From NCBI GenBank assembly GCA_013306675.1, contig JABLUY010000321.1, positions 1 to 34,007 of the forward strand: a stretch of DNA of 34,007 nucleotides, written 5' to 3'. The DNA comes from Thraustochytrium sp. TN22. Its lineage: Eukaryota > Sar > Bigyra > Thraustochytrida > Thraustochytriidae. Positions 1 through 10,013 of the stretch are shown piece after piece. A program made the position numbers and the translations under genes. The notes under the pieces were generated by a model. That model searched no databases. It saw only the letters and a program-made list of their open reading frames with translations, and was not told the DNA's origin. Within the stretch, counting starts at the first letter, position 1; every line of letters starts with the position of its first letter.

Positions 1-1718
1 ATCTGCCTGCTCTGCTCTGCCGGGCTAGCCCGCTCGCTCGCTCGGCTGCCTCGCCCCGCGCCGCGCTGCCTGCCCTCCGCGCGCGCGCGCCTGCCTGCCG
101 CGCGCCGCGCCGCGCCGGCGCCCGCGAGCGCGCCGCCGCCCATCGCTGCGACAGCGGCCAATCCCCGGCCCTCCGGCGGACGCCTGCCCATTTTGCCCCA
201 TCTTGCGGGTGTGTACTCGCGCGAACCTGCCCCGCCTCGCAGAACGTGTGTCAGTTTCACGTAACGTAACGTAACGTAATGCAATAACGTCTGGGCTCAG
301 AACGCAAGCCGCACTGGCAACTTCCGAGTCAAGCTCGCGAACCGTCGCGCCGCCGCGCCGTTGATCTACCATGGCTACAAAGTTGAACTTGAAGTGCCTT
401 GAAGTTGAAAAGTAGTCACAGCACGAGGCACTGGCAGCTGGTTGACTGTGAGGACAAGTTGAAACCGCGCCGTGGTGCGCGAGACCTCTACTGGCAGGCC
501 GCGACGAGCCCCTCCAAGTCCGGACCCTGCCGGGGCGGCGGCGTGGCGTGCCACGAACCACCAGTGGGTCCGGGCAGGCTGGCCGGCTGACGAGCACTGG
601 CACTTGCGACGGCCCGGGCCTTCCTTGTGTACGTCTTCGGCTACCAGGCTCTTTCCGTGGCTTGGATTGCCTCGCGTCGGATTGCGCCGGCGTGGACAGC
701 GCGGCATCGCGCGGCATCTGAGATCAGTGAGATGTGACAGTAACCTGGCTGCGGGAGCTGCGACGCTGCGCGACGCTGCGCACAGTGCGCGGTGCGTGGA
801 GCACGTGCGGAACCTGCGGCCAATGGCGACCTTGCGCGACCTTTCTGCTGGCTGACCTTTCTGACCCGACCTTTCCGATGACATCTCGCGGCCCTCCTCC
901 GAGTCAGGCTCTCCACCTGGCTGGTCATGATATGATGGCTGGCGGCCACAGCGACCACTGGCGACAGCGCGCGACAGCGCGAAGCAGCGGCGCTGCCAAG
1001 TGCGCAACGGGGGGGCGCAAGTGGGGCGGGCGCGCGAGCAAGTCGCCGATCACAGCCTGGCCTGTGGCCATTTCATTTGGAGGCAGGCAGGCACTGGCAG
1101 TGCAGCAGTGGCCGCCCTCGCTGGCTACTACGGAGCAGTCGGAGCCTCGGCAGCGCGCGGCAGACCTTGACCCCCGCTCGCGGCGCGCGGCCCAAGCGCG
1201 CGCGTGCGGCGGCGGCGGCGGCGGCGGCGGCGCGGCGCGGCACGGGCGGCGCGCGGCCGCGGGGGCTGCCGGCAGGCCTGGCCGTCCCGCCTCGCGCGGC
1301 GCGGCGCGGCGCGGCGCGCGGCGCGGCACTGTGCTCGCGCGGAGGATCCATTTTGAAAAGGAGACAGGGCAAAAGAGAGCACGCAGGACAGCGGGCAGCA
1401 CTGCGCGCGGCGGACCTGCGCAGCAGCGCAGCGCAGCGCAGAGCAGCGCAGCGCAGCGCAGCGCAGCGCAGCAGCGCGGGGCCGGGCCGGCCAGACGCCG
1501 CCGTCAGACGCGTAGCGTGCGATCGAGGTGGAGCGTGGAGCGCGTGGCGTGAGGGAGGGTTGCGCGTCAGCGCGCTCTTTGCGCGTTGTCGCGCGGTCAG
1601 GGGCAGTGCCGCAGGGCCTGCGCGGGCCCCTGCGGCTCGCGAGGCCCGCGGCGGCGCGCCCAGGGGCACCATAGAGCCCCTGGACCCCGCGCGCGCTTCT
1701 AGGGGCATCAAGCGTAGG
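1..1718. other. G+C-rich upstream region of the kinase gene, no supported gene
   Basis: No convincing coding region is seen. Long open frames occur on both strands, but they are rich in Arg, Ala, Gly and Pro, show no recognisable domain and overlap each other, as expected in stop-poor G+C-rich DNA. The interval holds simple repeats: CTCG-type repeats near 28-45, four CGTAA-type units at about 258-279, a GGC run near 1206-1235, and a dense GCGCA/GCAGC array at about 1418-1480. Two exact copies of AGGCACTGGCAG lie at 426-437 and 1089-1100. The frame of the kinase is open upstream of 1719 but contains no ATG there, so this is treated as leader and promoter DNA. Confidence 0.6.
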
Positions 1719-3502
1719 ATGGGCTGTGCCTCCTCGGCGGACATCGAGAGTCACCCGAGCGAGCTGCACGAGGATCTCTTGGCCAAGGCCAAGACGGCAC
1801 AGTCCCAGGCTGTGAACAGCAGCAGTTACAGCACCAAGTCCGAAACACCAACCGAAACCACCCCGACCGCAAGCAGCTCGATCGCCAGCGTCAAAGCCAC
1901 CGTCGGCGGCAGCTGCGACCCAGACGCGCAGAGCGTTGCCAGCGGCGTGACCGGCAGGTCACGCATCTCCGGAAGCGAGCCGGCGAGCGCCGCCTCTGTG
2001 CTTGCGGGCGTGCCGCAGACGGCCGCATCGACGCCGCGCGCCGCGGACGCGGACGCCGCCGAGGCCGCCGAGGCCGCTGAGCCCGGCGAAGCCGGCGCTC
2101 CCGTCAGCGCCGAGACAATGTCGCACTCCGGCCAGGACGGCCTGGAGGTTGCAGCGGCGCCGCCGGTCCAGCCGCAGGGCCGCCCACCGGCGCTCTCAGA
2201 TGTCATGGACCTGGACCTACATGGGCCGTCTGCCGAGCTCGCACTCGAACGCGCCGGCCTGCGGCCCGAGCTGGTCCGCGTCGCGCAGATGCTGCGCATG
2301 GCCACCTTCTTCAAGCCGCACTCGTGGCGGCAAATTATCAGCGTCGTGAATCACATGGAGGAGATCGCCGTGCCGGCTGGCACCGAGCTGTGCCAGATGG
2401 GCGCCCCACAGAGCGCATTCTTCGTGCTGCGCGCCGCCGAGGACGCCGGCGCGCTCGAGGTCGAGCCACCCATTGATGCGCTGCCGCACATGTTTGGCGA
2501 AACGGGCCTTCGCTACGACGACGCCAAGTGGCCCTTTTCGCTCCGCGCGCGGGCGCCGCTCACCGTCTTCCGTATCGTGCCCGAGGTCTACCGGCGACTG
2601 ATCGTTCGTGAGGCCAAGGAGGAGGAGATGCACCAGCTGCAGTTCCTTTCCAAGGTACCTCTGCTGCGAAAGCTCACCGAGGAACAGCTCGAGCTGCTCA
2701 GCAAGGCGCTTCACAATGCGTACTTTGCGGACGGCGAGCGCATCATCGAGCAAGGCACCTATGGGTCGAACTTCTTCTTCATCGAGTCTGGCACCGTCAA
2801 GTGCATGACTCGCACGCGCAAGGGCCCGCGCGAGATCTCGACGGAGGTCAATCGCTACTCGGCCGGCGACTACTTCGGCGAGGGCTCTCTTCTCAAGGAC
2901 GCCCCGCGGAACGCCGACGTCATTGCGGTCGGCGACGTCAGCTGCCTCACGCTCAGCCGCGAAGACTTTAGCGACCTCCTCGGCCCCGTGCAGCTCCTCT
3001 TGGACCACAACTTTCGCGCGCGCGTACTCAAGGGCGTCGAAATTCTCTCCAAGCTCACCGACGCCGAGCGCGCGCAGCTCGCAGACATGCTTGTGGAGGA
3101 GGTCTTTGAGCCCGGCCAGCAGATCATTCGCCAGGGTGATGAGGGTGACCGCTTCTACATCATCAAGGATGGTGAGGTGTGCTTCCGCCGCGTTCCGGAT
3201 AACTCGCGTTCGCCGCAGTCGCCGCCCCTCTCGGCCGCCGCGCAGATTCCCTTCGCGGACGTCGGAGCCTTCGCGGCCGCCGCAGCTGCGGCCGCCGCGG
3301 CCTCTGGCGGCCAGGGCATGTCTCAGAGTGAGACCAATAGCGCGGCGGCTGCCATGGCTGCCGCTGCGGCCGCCGCTGCGGTGGCTGGTTCGCCCATGCC
3401 CAACCTCCCCTCATCGGCACCGCTCTCCAGTATCCCGCCGCCCCTGCCACCTGCGGCCATGGTACCCCCGCCACCCCCGCCTCCCGCTGCAGCGATGCCC
3501 AT

Positions 3503-3534
<32 letters not shown>

Positions 3535-5006
3535 CGCCGGACGCTGCGGCCATGGCCGCCGCTGCGGCGGCTGCGGCCGCGGCGGCCGGCACTCACCAGC
3601 ACGGCATCCCCGCGCTGGCCGTGGCACCACCCGTGCCGCCACACCTCAGCGAGCCGCCGTCGTGGGCCGCCGGCGCGCAGGCCCCGCAGGGGCTCCCGCC
3701 GCCCGGGTCGCCTCCGCCTTATGGGCAGCCGCCGCCGCTGGAGATCCCGCCGCAGCACCTGCAGGCCCAGCTCTCGGCACCATTCTCCGCCCCCGAGCCC
3801 AAGGAGGAGGAGATTGGCCGGCTCTTCTCCGGGGCGTACTTTGGTGAAGGTGCCCTTCTTACGGCCGCACCGCGCCGCGCGAGCGCGTACGCAGTGGGCC
3901 CGGTGACCCTGTTAAGCCTGGAGCGCAGCGAGTTCAATCAGTTCTTCGACGAGTCCCTGCAGGATTTGCTCAACAGGGACTTTGAGAAACGCAAAACCGA
4001 GGAGACGGAGACGAACGTGGCCTTTTCGGACCTCGAGCAACTCTCCGTGCTCGGCGCCGGCAGCTACGGCCAGGTCCTCCTCGTCAACAACAAGGTCACT
4101 GGCCGCACCTATGCGCTCAAGTGCATGTCCAAGGCGCGGATCGTGCAGTTGCGACAGCAAAAGCACGTACTCAACGAGCGCGAGATCCTTGAGGCAACCA
4201 GCCACCCCTTCATCGTCAGCCTCAAGCAGTCCTACGTGAGCCCGGACCATGTCTTTGTGCTGCTCGAGGCTGTGCTCGGCGGTGAGCTCTTCGCCTACAT
4301 GCGCAGCGCAGGTCGCCTGCGCTTGCGCGACGCTGTCTTTTACCTTGCGCAGGTCATCCTCATCTTTGAGTACCTGCACTCCAAGCACATCATCTACCGC
4401 GACCTCAAGCCGGAAAACCTTCTCGTGTCCGCAAATGGCTACCTCAAGCTCACCGACTTTGGGCTCGCCAAGGTCTTGCACAACGACCGCAAGACCTACA
4501 CGCTCTGCGGCACGCCCGCTTACGCCTCGCCCGAGGTCTACTCGCTCGCGGGGCACGGCAAACCCGCCGACTGGTGGACACTCGGCGTGCTTACCCACGA
4601 GATGCTCTCGGCCACCACGCCCTTTGACGGCGACGCCGAGCAGATCTTTGCCAGCCTCGAGGAGTACTCCCGCGCTTACCCGAACATTCGCCTCCCGCGT
4701 GGCCTTTCGGGCGACTCGGCCGACTTTACGCTGCGCCTGCTCAACCCAAGTCCCGCCAAGCGCCTCGGCTCCGTCTCCCGCGGCAACGGCGCGCAGGCCG
4801 TCAAGTCGCACCCGCTCTTTCGCAACTACAGCTTCTCGCGCCTGCTCCGCGGCGAGGTGAAGCCGCCCTTCGAGCCGAAGATCCTCTCCAGCTACGATAC
4901 CAAGAACTTTTACGCCCCTTCGCTCAAGGCCAAGCCCATCAAGCTCGACAATGTCGATCCAGCCTCGGTCCAGATTGGCGAGTGGGATTTTGGCCAGATG
5001 AGCTGA
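1719..5006 (+). CDS. PKG: Membrane-anchored cyclic-nucleotide-dependent protein kinase (PKG-like)
   Basis: A 1095-residue Ser/Thr kinase of the AGC class with N-terminal cyclic-nucleotide-binding (CNB) modules. The start is the first ATG in frame, giving MGCASS, a textbook N-myristoylation (Gly2) and palmitoylation (Cys3) signal. Three CNB modules follow. CNB-A (about 185-298) is degenerate. CNB-B (about 306-430) has the phosphate cassette FGEGSLLKDAPRNADVIA. CNB-C starts near 439 and its cassette FGEGALLTAAPRRAS is at about 708. Between these two parts lies about 200 residues of Ala/Pro/Gln-rich sequence with 10 Gln. The kinase domain (about 769-1040) shows GAGSYGQV, YALK, YRDLKPEN (Asp 895), DFG (Asp 913) and TLCGTPAYASPE, then an AGC-type tail. 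By family knowledge, ligand binding relieves autoinhibition. The cassette residue after the invariant Arg is Asn or Arg, so cGMP versus cAMP choice cannot be read. No intron is needed. Confidence 0.93.
3504..3533 (+). repeat. (CAG)10 tract coding polyglutamine in the kinase
   Basis: Ten uninterrupted CAG codons lie inside the low-complexity insert of the third CNB module. Ala-rich GCN runs and a Pro run flank them. A pure trinucleotide run is likely to vary in length between alleles. Confidence 0.95.
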
Positions 5007-5401
5007 CCGACTCACCCACTTTGACGACAGGCACGCGCCGTGCCTGCCTGAAGCCTTCCTTCTTTTTCCTTTCTTTCCCCCCTCTCTCATCCCCTCACCT
5101 CACCATTCATCTGTCCATCCTGTTTTTGCATGTCGCACACGGCATCTTCTTGCCTTGTCGAGGGTCTTGAGCTGCAGGTGGTGGTACGCGGATTTTTTGG
5201 CGCCAATGGAATTTACAGAGAGCATGATTCCGGGCATTCAGGAAACAAGCCACCTAAGAGACGCCACAGCAGGTGCCACCGCCGCGCTGCGGCATGGCGA
5301 ACCGACTCGTTTGCACACATCGGTATTTCAACAAATCTATCTCGGGTCAAGGGCGCCCGTGATCGCCATGCACCCGACCGGTCAGGTCTGTGCATTCGCA
5401 C
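5007..5401. other. Convergent intergenic region (kinase / OFD1-like)
   Basis: A 395-bp interval between two stop codons facing each other. It holds pyrimidine-rich stretches at about 5055-5130 and is less G+C-rich than the flanking genes. It should contain both 3' untranslated regions. No canonical polyadenylation signal stands out and no gene is supported. Confidence 0.6.
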
Positions 5402-8400
5402 TCAGAACCCAAAGCCACCTGACGACGAGGTGCCGCCACCGCTCTGGCTTGGCACGGAGATGTCCTCGCTCTCCGCCTGTGAGGACAGTGCCGAACCAGC
5501 GGACATCGGCGACACCGCGGCGCCGGCGCCCGCCGACGATGGCGCCGGTTCTGGCGCGGACGTTACGGCAACCAATGTGGCGCTCGGCGCCGCGTCCGTT
5601 TCTTGCACCAGCTGCTCCTGCTGCTGCTGCTGCTGCTGCTGCTCCTGCAGCCGCTCCTTGGCCCGCTGCCGATACCGCTCGATAATGGCGTCGTCCTCTC
5701 GCTGTTTGGCGCGCGCCTCGGCCTCCTGCTCGGCGCGCTCCGCGTCCTCCCTCGCACGGGTTTCGGCCGCAGCTCGCTCCCTCGCTTCGCGACGGGCCTC
5801 CTCGCGCCGCCGCTCATCTTCCTCAAGCTGCCGCTGCGCCTCCTCAGCCCGCCGCTTGCGCTCCTGCTTGCGCTCCTCCTGCAAACGCCGCTGACGCTCT
5901 TGCGTCTCGCGAATCGCGCGCATCTCATCCTCCTCGCTCAGCTGCACAACCTTGGCCTGGTCGTCTTCATCCTCGTCTTGCTCGTGCCCACGGCCTGGAG
6001 ATGAGGGCGCTGCGGAGGCCCGCGACACAGTGTTTGCGCCGCTCGTGCTACCCAAGTCCCGCAGCTGCAGAGGCGAGTCCCGTCGCTGAGATTGTCCAGA
6101 CCGGTTTGACCTTGCCGAGGTTGTAGATCTCGTCGTTGTCGGCGTCCGCGGGATCCCTGGCGACCGGGCCGACCGGGCCGACCGCGGTGATGCAGTGCTC
6201 GTCCGAGGAGGGACCGCGACCTGCAAACGCGCCGAGGACGCTGGCGACGCCACGCGCGGGCTTTGCAGCTTGCTCTCACGTGCCGCCTCGCCAAGCTTGC
6301 TCTCGTAGGACCGGCGCTGTGGTGTTCGAGGAGTCCCGCTTCGCGGCGACCGCGACTGTGATACGGACGACGGTGCAGGGGCAGGCGTAGGTGCAGGCGA
6401 TGGCGTAGGTAGTGTCGCTGTCGCTGTCGCTGTCGCGTGCGTTGGCTCGGGCGCGCCATCGCCTTTTCCCACGGCAGTCGTCGGCTTCGCTGCCTCCTCC
6501 TTCGGCGCGCCCACCTCGCTCACGCTCACAGGCGGGTCCGCCCGTCGCAGACCGGCAAGCTGCTCCTGGAGCTTGGCCACCTGGGCCGCGAGGTCGGCTG
6601 GGGCTGGCGAGGCCGCGGACATGTAGGGCAGGAAGGGAAGCGGAAAGGGGTTATACGCGTGCATGGGCGGCGGCGGCGGCGCCGCCGGAGCTGGTGCGGG
6701 CGGCGGAGCCGGCGGCTCCTCGTAGCGCGCCGGATTGGCGATCTCCTCGTCGAGTGCTTGGCGCGCCTGCGCCAGAAGCCCGCGAAGATCTGCATTTTCG
6801 GTTTCGAGAGTGCGCAGCGAGGCCTGGGCGGACTCTGCCTTGGCCCGGTATTGCTCTGCGTCGTCGCGAGCCTCGAGCAGGGCGTCGTGTAGATCGGCGA
6901 GCTGCTGGCGATGCGCCGCATCGGAGCGCGAGGTGAACGTATGCAGCTCGCGTTCGAGGCGGTCGCGCTCCACAGCGAGCGTGCGGTTCTCGTCCTCGAG
7001 CTGGTGCAGGCGGGCACCGGACTCCTCCCGGGCATGGTGAAGCTGCGCGCGCAGGTCGTCAATGAGGCGCTGCTTCTCCTTGATCAGATCAGCGCCCTCC
7101 ATGAGCTCCATGCGCGAGCGGAGCGCCTCCAGGTCGCGCGCTTGCTCGACGCTCGCTGCGTGCACGCGGTCGTGACGCTCACGCTCCGAGGCCGCCGTCT
7201 CCTTCATGAACGCAAGCTGGTCCTTCAGCGCGCGCGCCTCCACGAGTGCATCATCTCGCGCCTTGGTCACAGTCTCGAGAGCCTGGCGCGCCTGACGCAG
7301 GTCCTCAAAGACCGTCGAGGCGGCTTGCACCTCGCCCGCGTGCTTGTCCTTGGCGCGCGCCAGAGCCTCGGTCTCCTCGCGCACGCGGAGCTCCGCGCGC
7401 TGCACCTGGCGCTCACGCTCCTCGTAGTCTGCTAGCACGGACTGACGGTAGGTGCGCACGTCATCCTCATAGCGGCGCTTGAGGTCCAGTTCCACGGTGC
7501 GAGTTTCCAGCAATTTGCGCTCCAGCTCGTCGCGCAGCCTCGCGGCATCTGCATCGGCCTGCTTGACCGCCTTGCGCTCAAGCTCCACCTCGCGCCGCAG
7601 TTGCGCCGTCTTTGCGTCCTCGGATGCGAAGCGAGCGAGCAGCTTCTGGCGCTCCGCAAACAGCTCGGCCTCCATGTCGGCGTGCTGTCGCGCCAAGGCC
7701 TCCTCGAGGGCGCGCTCACGCTCCGCTAGCTGCGCAAGACGCGCCTGAAGCTCCTTTCGCGCGGCGTCGCGCTCCCTCGAGAGCTCCAGCCTCATGGCGG
7801 CACGCTCCTGCAGGCGCATTGCCGCAATTTCCCCGTCGCGGAGCCGCGCGATCTCGCTATTGATGTGCTCCTCGGCACGCTTGTCGCAGTCGCGCTGGTA
7901 GCGGAGCATGCGCTCCTCCTCCGACCGTCTCGGCGCCAGCGCCTCGCGCTCGAGCTGGAGCGCGTAGCGCTCGTTGACGCGGCTGAGTTTGCGGTCCAGC
8001 ACGCTCACGGCCGTGTCGCCCTCGAAACGCTCCCCGTCTGCAGTTTGCGTGCCACTATCCTTGAACCGGGTGGCGCCGGCGCCGCCCGCGCGCCCGCGCC
8101 CGCCGCGGCCCGACCCCCAAGAGTCCGCCAGTAGTCCTCCGCCGTCGGCGCGCGCGAGCAAGTCACGCAGGAGCGGAGCTTGGCCTGCAGCCTCGCCGAG
8201 GTCCTCGGACCGCAGGATTCGCTGCAGCTCGCCGCGGGAAAGGGGCACGCGCTCGCCCAGGCCGTCCTCCGGTACGAAGACCGACAGCGTATACACGCAG
8301 CCCCTGGCTTCTAGGTAGTCCGCCACCAGGCTCTGCAGCACGTGCTCCTCCAGCTCGTCCTCAGGCCGCGGCGAGCCCCCATCTTGCGGTGTCGCGCGCC

Positions 8401-8671
8401 TCAGCAAGCCGGCGTCCTCGCCCTGCAGCTTGTCCACGACTTGCGCGCGCAGCTGCGCCTTGAGCGCCTCCACCGTCCCCGCCTTCCTCAGGCTCTCGAA
8501 GAGGCGATTCCTCAGCCTCTCCGCGCTCCACGCCGCCTCGTCCGCGCCGCGCGCCTCGTCGCCCGTTTGAAGCGCGCGCGCGCCGCGTCCATCCGCAGCC
8601 CGCGCCGCGCCCGCCGCGGCCCCGCCGCCGCGCGCGCCGCCGCCGTCGTCCGCGCGCGCCCGCCGCCGCAT
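5402..8671 (-). CDS. OFD1: OFD1-like LisH and coiled-coil centriolar/basal body protein
   Basis: A 1089-residue protein. Residues about 49-81 (an RLRNRLFESLRKAG segment, then a KAQLRAQVVDKL helix) and a LisH-type segment at about 104-140 (SLVADYLEARGCVYTLSVF, then PEDGL) match in order and spacing what I remember of the OFD1 N terminus. A long coiled coil follows, including an RYQRDCDKRAEEH stretch and an ERQKLLARF stretch as in OFD1. Next come a Pro/Ala-rich linker with Ser/Thr/Pro-rich sequence, a highly charged Glu/Arg helix, a polyGln tract and a Gly/Ser tail. OFD1 caps centriole distal ends and is needed for distal appendages and ciliogenesis, so a basal-body role is inferred. The chosen ATG (8671) has G at -3; an in-frame ATG at 8791 would add 40 basic, Gly/Ser-rich residues but has T at -3. 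The gene is divergent from the ORC5 fusion gene. Confidence 0.85.
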   Translation of the reverse strand: MRRRARADDGGGARGGGAAAGAARAADGRGARALQTGDEARGADEAAWSAERLRNRLFESLRKAGTVEALKAQLRAQVVDKLQGEDAGLLRRATPQDGGSPRPEDELEEHVLQSLVADYLEARGCVYTLSVFVPEDGLGERVPLSRGELQRILRSEDLGEAAGQAPLLRDLLARADGGGLLADSWGSGRGGRGRAGGAGATRFKDSGTQTADGERFEGDTAVSVLDRKLSRVNERYALQLEREALAPRRSEEERMLRYQRDCDKRAEEHINSEIARLRDGEIAAMRLQERAAMRLELSRERDAARKELQARLAQLAERERALEEALARQHADMEAELFAERQKLLARFASEDAKTAQLRREVELERKAVKQADADAARLRDELERKLLETRTVELDLKRRYEDDVRTYRQSVLADYEERERQVQRAELRVREETEALARAKDKHAGEVQAASTVFEDLRQARQALETVTKARDDALVEARALKDQLAFMKETAASERERHDRVHAASVEQARDLEALRSRMELMEGADLIKEKQRLIDDLRAQLHHAREESGARLHQLEDENRTLAVERDRLERELHTFTSRSDAAHRQQLADLHDALLEARDDAEQYRAKAESAQASLRTLETENADLRGLLAQARQALDEEIANPARYEEPPAPPPAPAPAAPPPPPMHAYNPFPLPFLPYMSAASPAPADLAAQVAKLQEQLAGLRRADPPVSVSEVGAPKEEAAKPTTAVGKGDGAPEPTHATATATATLPTPSPAPTPAPAPSSVSQSRSPRSGTPRTPQRRSYESKLGEAARESKLQSPRVASPASSARLQVAVPPRTSTASPRSARSARSPGIPRTPTTTRSTTSARSNRSGQSQRRDSPLQLRDLGSTSGANTVSRASAAPSSPGRGHEQDEDEDDQAKVVQLSEEDEMRAIRETQERQRRLQEERKQERKRRAEEAQRQLEEDERRREEARREARERAAAETRAREDAERAEQEAEARAKQREDDAIIERYRQRAKERLQEQQQQQQQQEQLVQETDAAPSATLVAVTSAPEPAPSSAGAGAAVSPMSAGSALSSQAESEDISVPSQSGGGTSSSGGFGF
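5618..5641 (-). repeat. (CTG)8 tract, polyglutamine in the OFD1-like protein
   Basis: Eight CTG units on the plus strand read as CAG (Gln) on the coding minus strand, near the C terminus after the charged helix. Interrupted Gln/Glu codons continue on both sides. Confidence 0.9.
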
Positions 8672-9212
8672 CGCGCCGCGCGCGCGCGCGCGTGCGCCGG
8701 GCCCGCCGGGCTCGCTTCGTTTCGACTTTGATTGCTCTCCGCCGCTTGATCCTCCTCTCTCATGTGTTGTGTGTAGTGTGACTAAGAGCATGGATGGAAA
8801 AACCGAGAAGGGGCCTAATTTCGAACAAGCGGACCAACGTGCCGCGTGGCAGGAAGCGGCCCAAGCGCCAGTTGGGCCGATTCGCCTAACCGCGACTCAA
8901 CCATCATCGAGTCGCGGCGGGCCGGGCGATCAATCAATCTATCAAAGGCGGCTCGGCCTGCGGCGCCGCGCGGCGCGAGGGCGCGGCGTGTCGGCGGCGG
9001 CGGCCCCTGCGCGCGGCTGCCTGCGGCGCTGGCGCTCCGATCAGGCCGGGCGCGGCGGGGGAGTTTCGAACGCGCGTTAGCGGGACGCGGCGACGACGGC
9101 GCTGGTGCTGGCGCTGGTGCTGCTCGTGCTGCTGGACGAGGACGAGGAGAAGGAGAGCCGAGAGAGAGAGAGGAGAGGGACTGGGAGAAAGATAGCGAAG
9201 ACGCGAAACAGC
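8672..9212. promoter_or_regulatory. Divergent promoter region (OFD1-like / ORC5 fusion)
   Basis: A 541-bp interval separates the chosen start codons of two genes transcribed away from each other, so it must hold both promoters and leaders. It contains G+C-rich microsatellite-like sequence at about 8680-8700 and 8990-9060, a GCTGGTGCTGGCG-type repeat near 9100-9125, and purine-rich sequence at 9140-9200. No specific core promoter element is recognised. Confidence 0.5.
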
Positions 9213-9961
9213 ATGCCGAGGTCGCCGAGGCGCGCGCTGGCGCCTGTGACGCCGCGAGAGCAGATGCGACGAGACTCCGGCGCGCCGAGGAGCAAGCGCG
9301 AGCGCGCCCAGGAGGCGCAGGCGCAGGCGCAGGCGCAGGCGCAGGCGCAGGGCGGCGACAAGGCCACCTCGATGCAGACGCCCACGCAGCAGCGGCGCAA
9401 TGAAAGGCCCGCGTCGGGAAAGCAGGGCAAGAAGACCAAGCAGGCGGAAGCGGCGGTGCTGCCCAGTAGCGCAAGGCGGCCTGTCATGCTGCCCGCTGGC
9501 GACGAGCGCTCACCGGCGTCCGTGGACCTGCGCGAGTTGTACAAAGGCAAGTCGAAGGGGCCTCTGCAGAGTGTCAAGCACCTGCAGTTCGACGGCTCGC
9601 GCATGCCGTCCAAGGTGCGGGTCAGGGATCTCCGCTCTCAGTTCAGCAAGATGTGGCAGTTGCTGAGCAAGAGAGGCTGGAAATACGCCAAGCGTACAGA
9701 CAAGACCAAGACCATCGACAAGAACTTCTACATGAAGCCGCACGTTAAGCAGCCCAAGAACGGCGCGCTTGGCGTGGACATGTGGCAGAATGCGGACGAC
9801 CTTCTGGAGCACCTGGTCAAGAACAGGCGGAGCACCTACTACGACCTGTTTGAGGAGTTTTACACCCGATACCCGTCTGCAGTGCCTGCGCTTTCGGAGT
9901 CTGACTCCGAGGACGGTATTATGGCTCACATTGATGATGCGATTCTGCAGAGTCAGGCCGC

Positions 9962-10013
<52 letters not shown>

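Noticed and set aside
25-1552. Several long overlapping open frames on both strands before the kinase gene
   Set aside because: Arg/Ala/Gly/Pro-rich, overlapping, no domains; several lack an ATG. They are typical of stop-poor G+C-rich DNA.
1077-1718. N-terminal extension of the kinase frame
   Set aside because: The frame is open but has no ATG before 1719; the translation is repeat-derived Ala/Arg sequence, while MGCASS is a functional acylation start.
3163-3642. Minus-strand frames opposite the kinase insert
   Set aside because: Antisense translations of GCN, CCN and CAG runs.
5563-6459. Frames on either strand overlapping the OFD1-like gene
   Set aside because: Shadows of the coiled-coil coding sequence with Arg/Ser- or Leu-rich composition and no domain.
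8672-8791. Upstream ATG for the OFD1-like protein at 8791
   Set aside because: T at -3 and a low-complexity basic, Gly/Ser-rich extension; the ATG at 8671 has G at -3. It cannot be excluded.
9105-9212. Extension of the ORC5 fusion to a GTG at 9105
   Set aside because: A eukaryotic nuclear gene should start at ATG; the first is at 9213 with A at -3.
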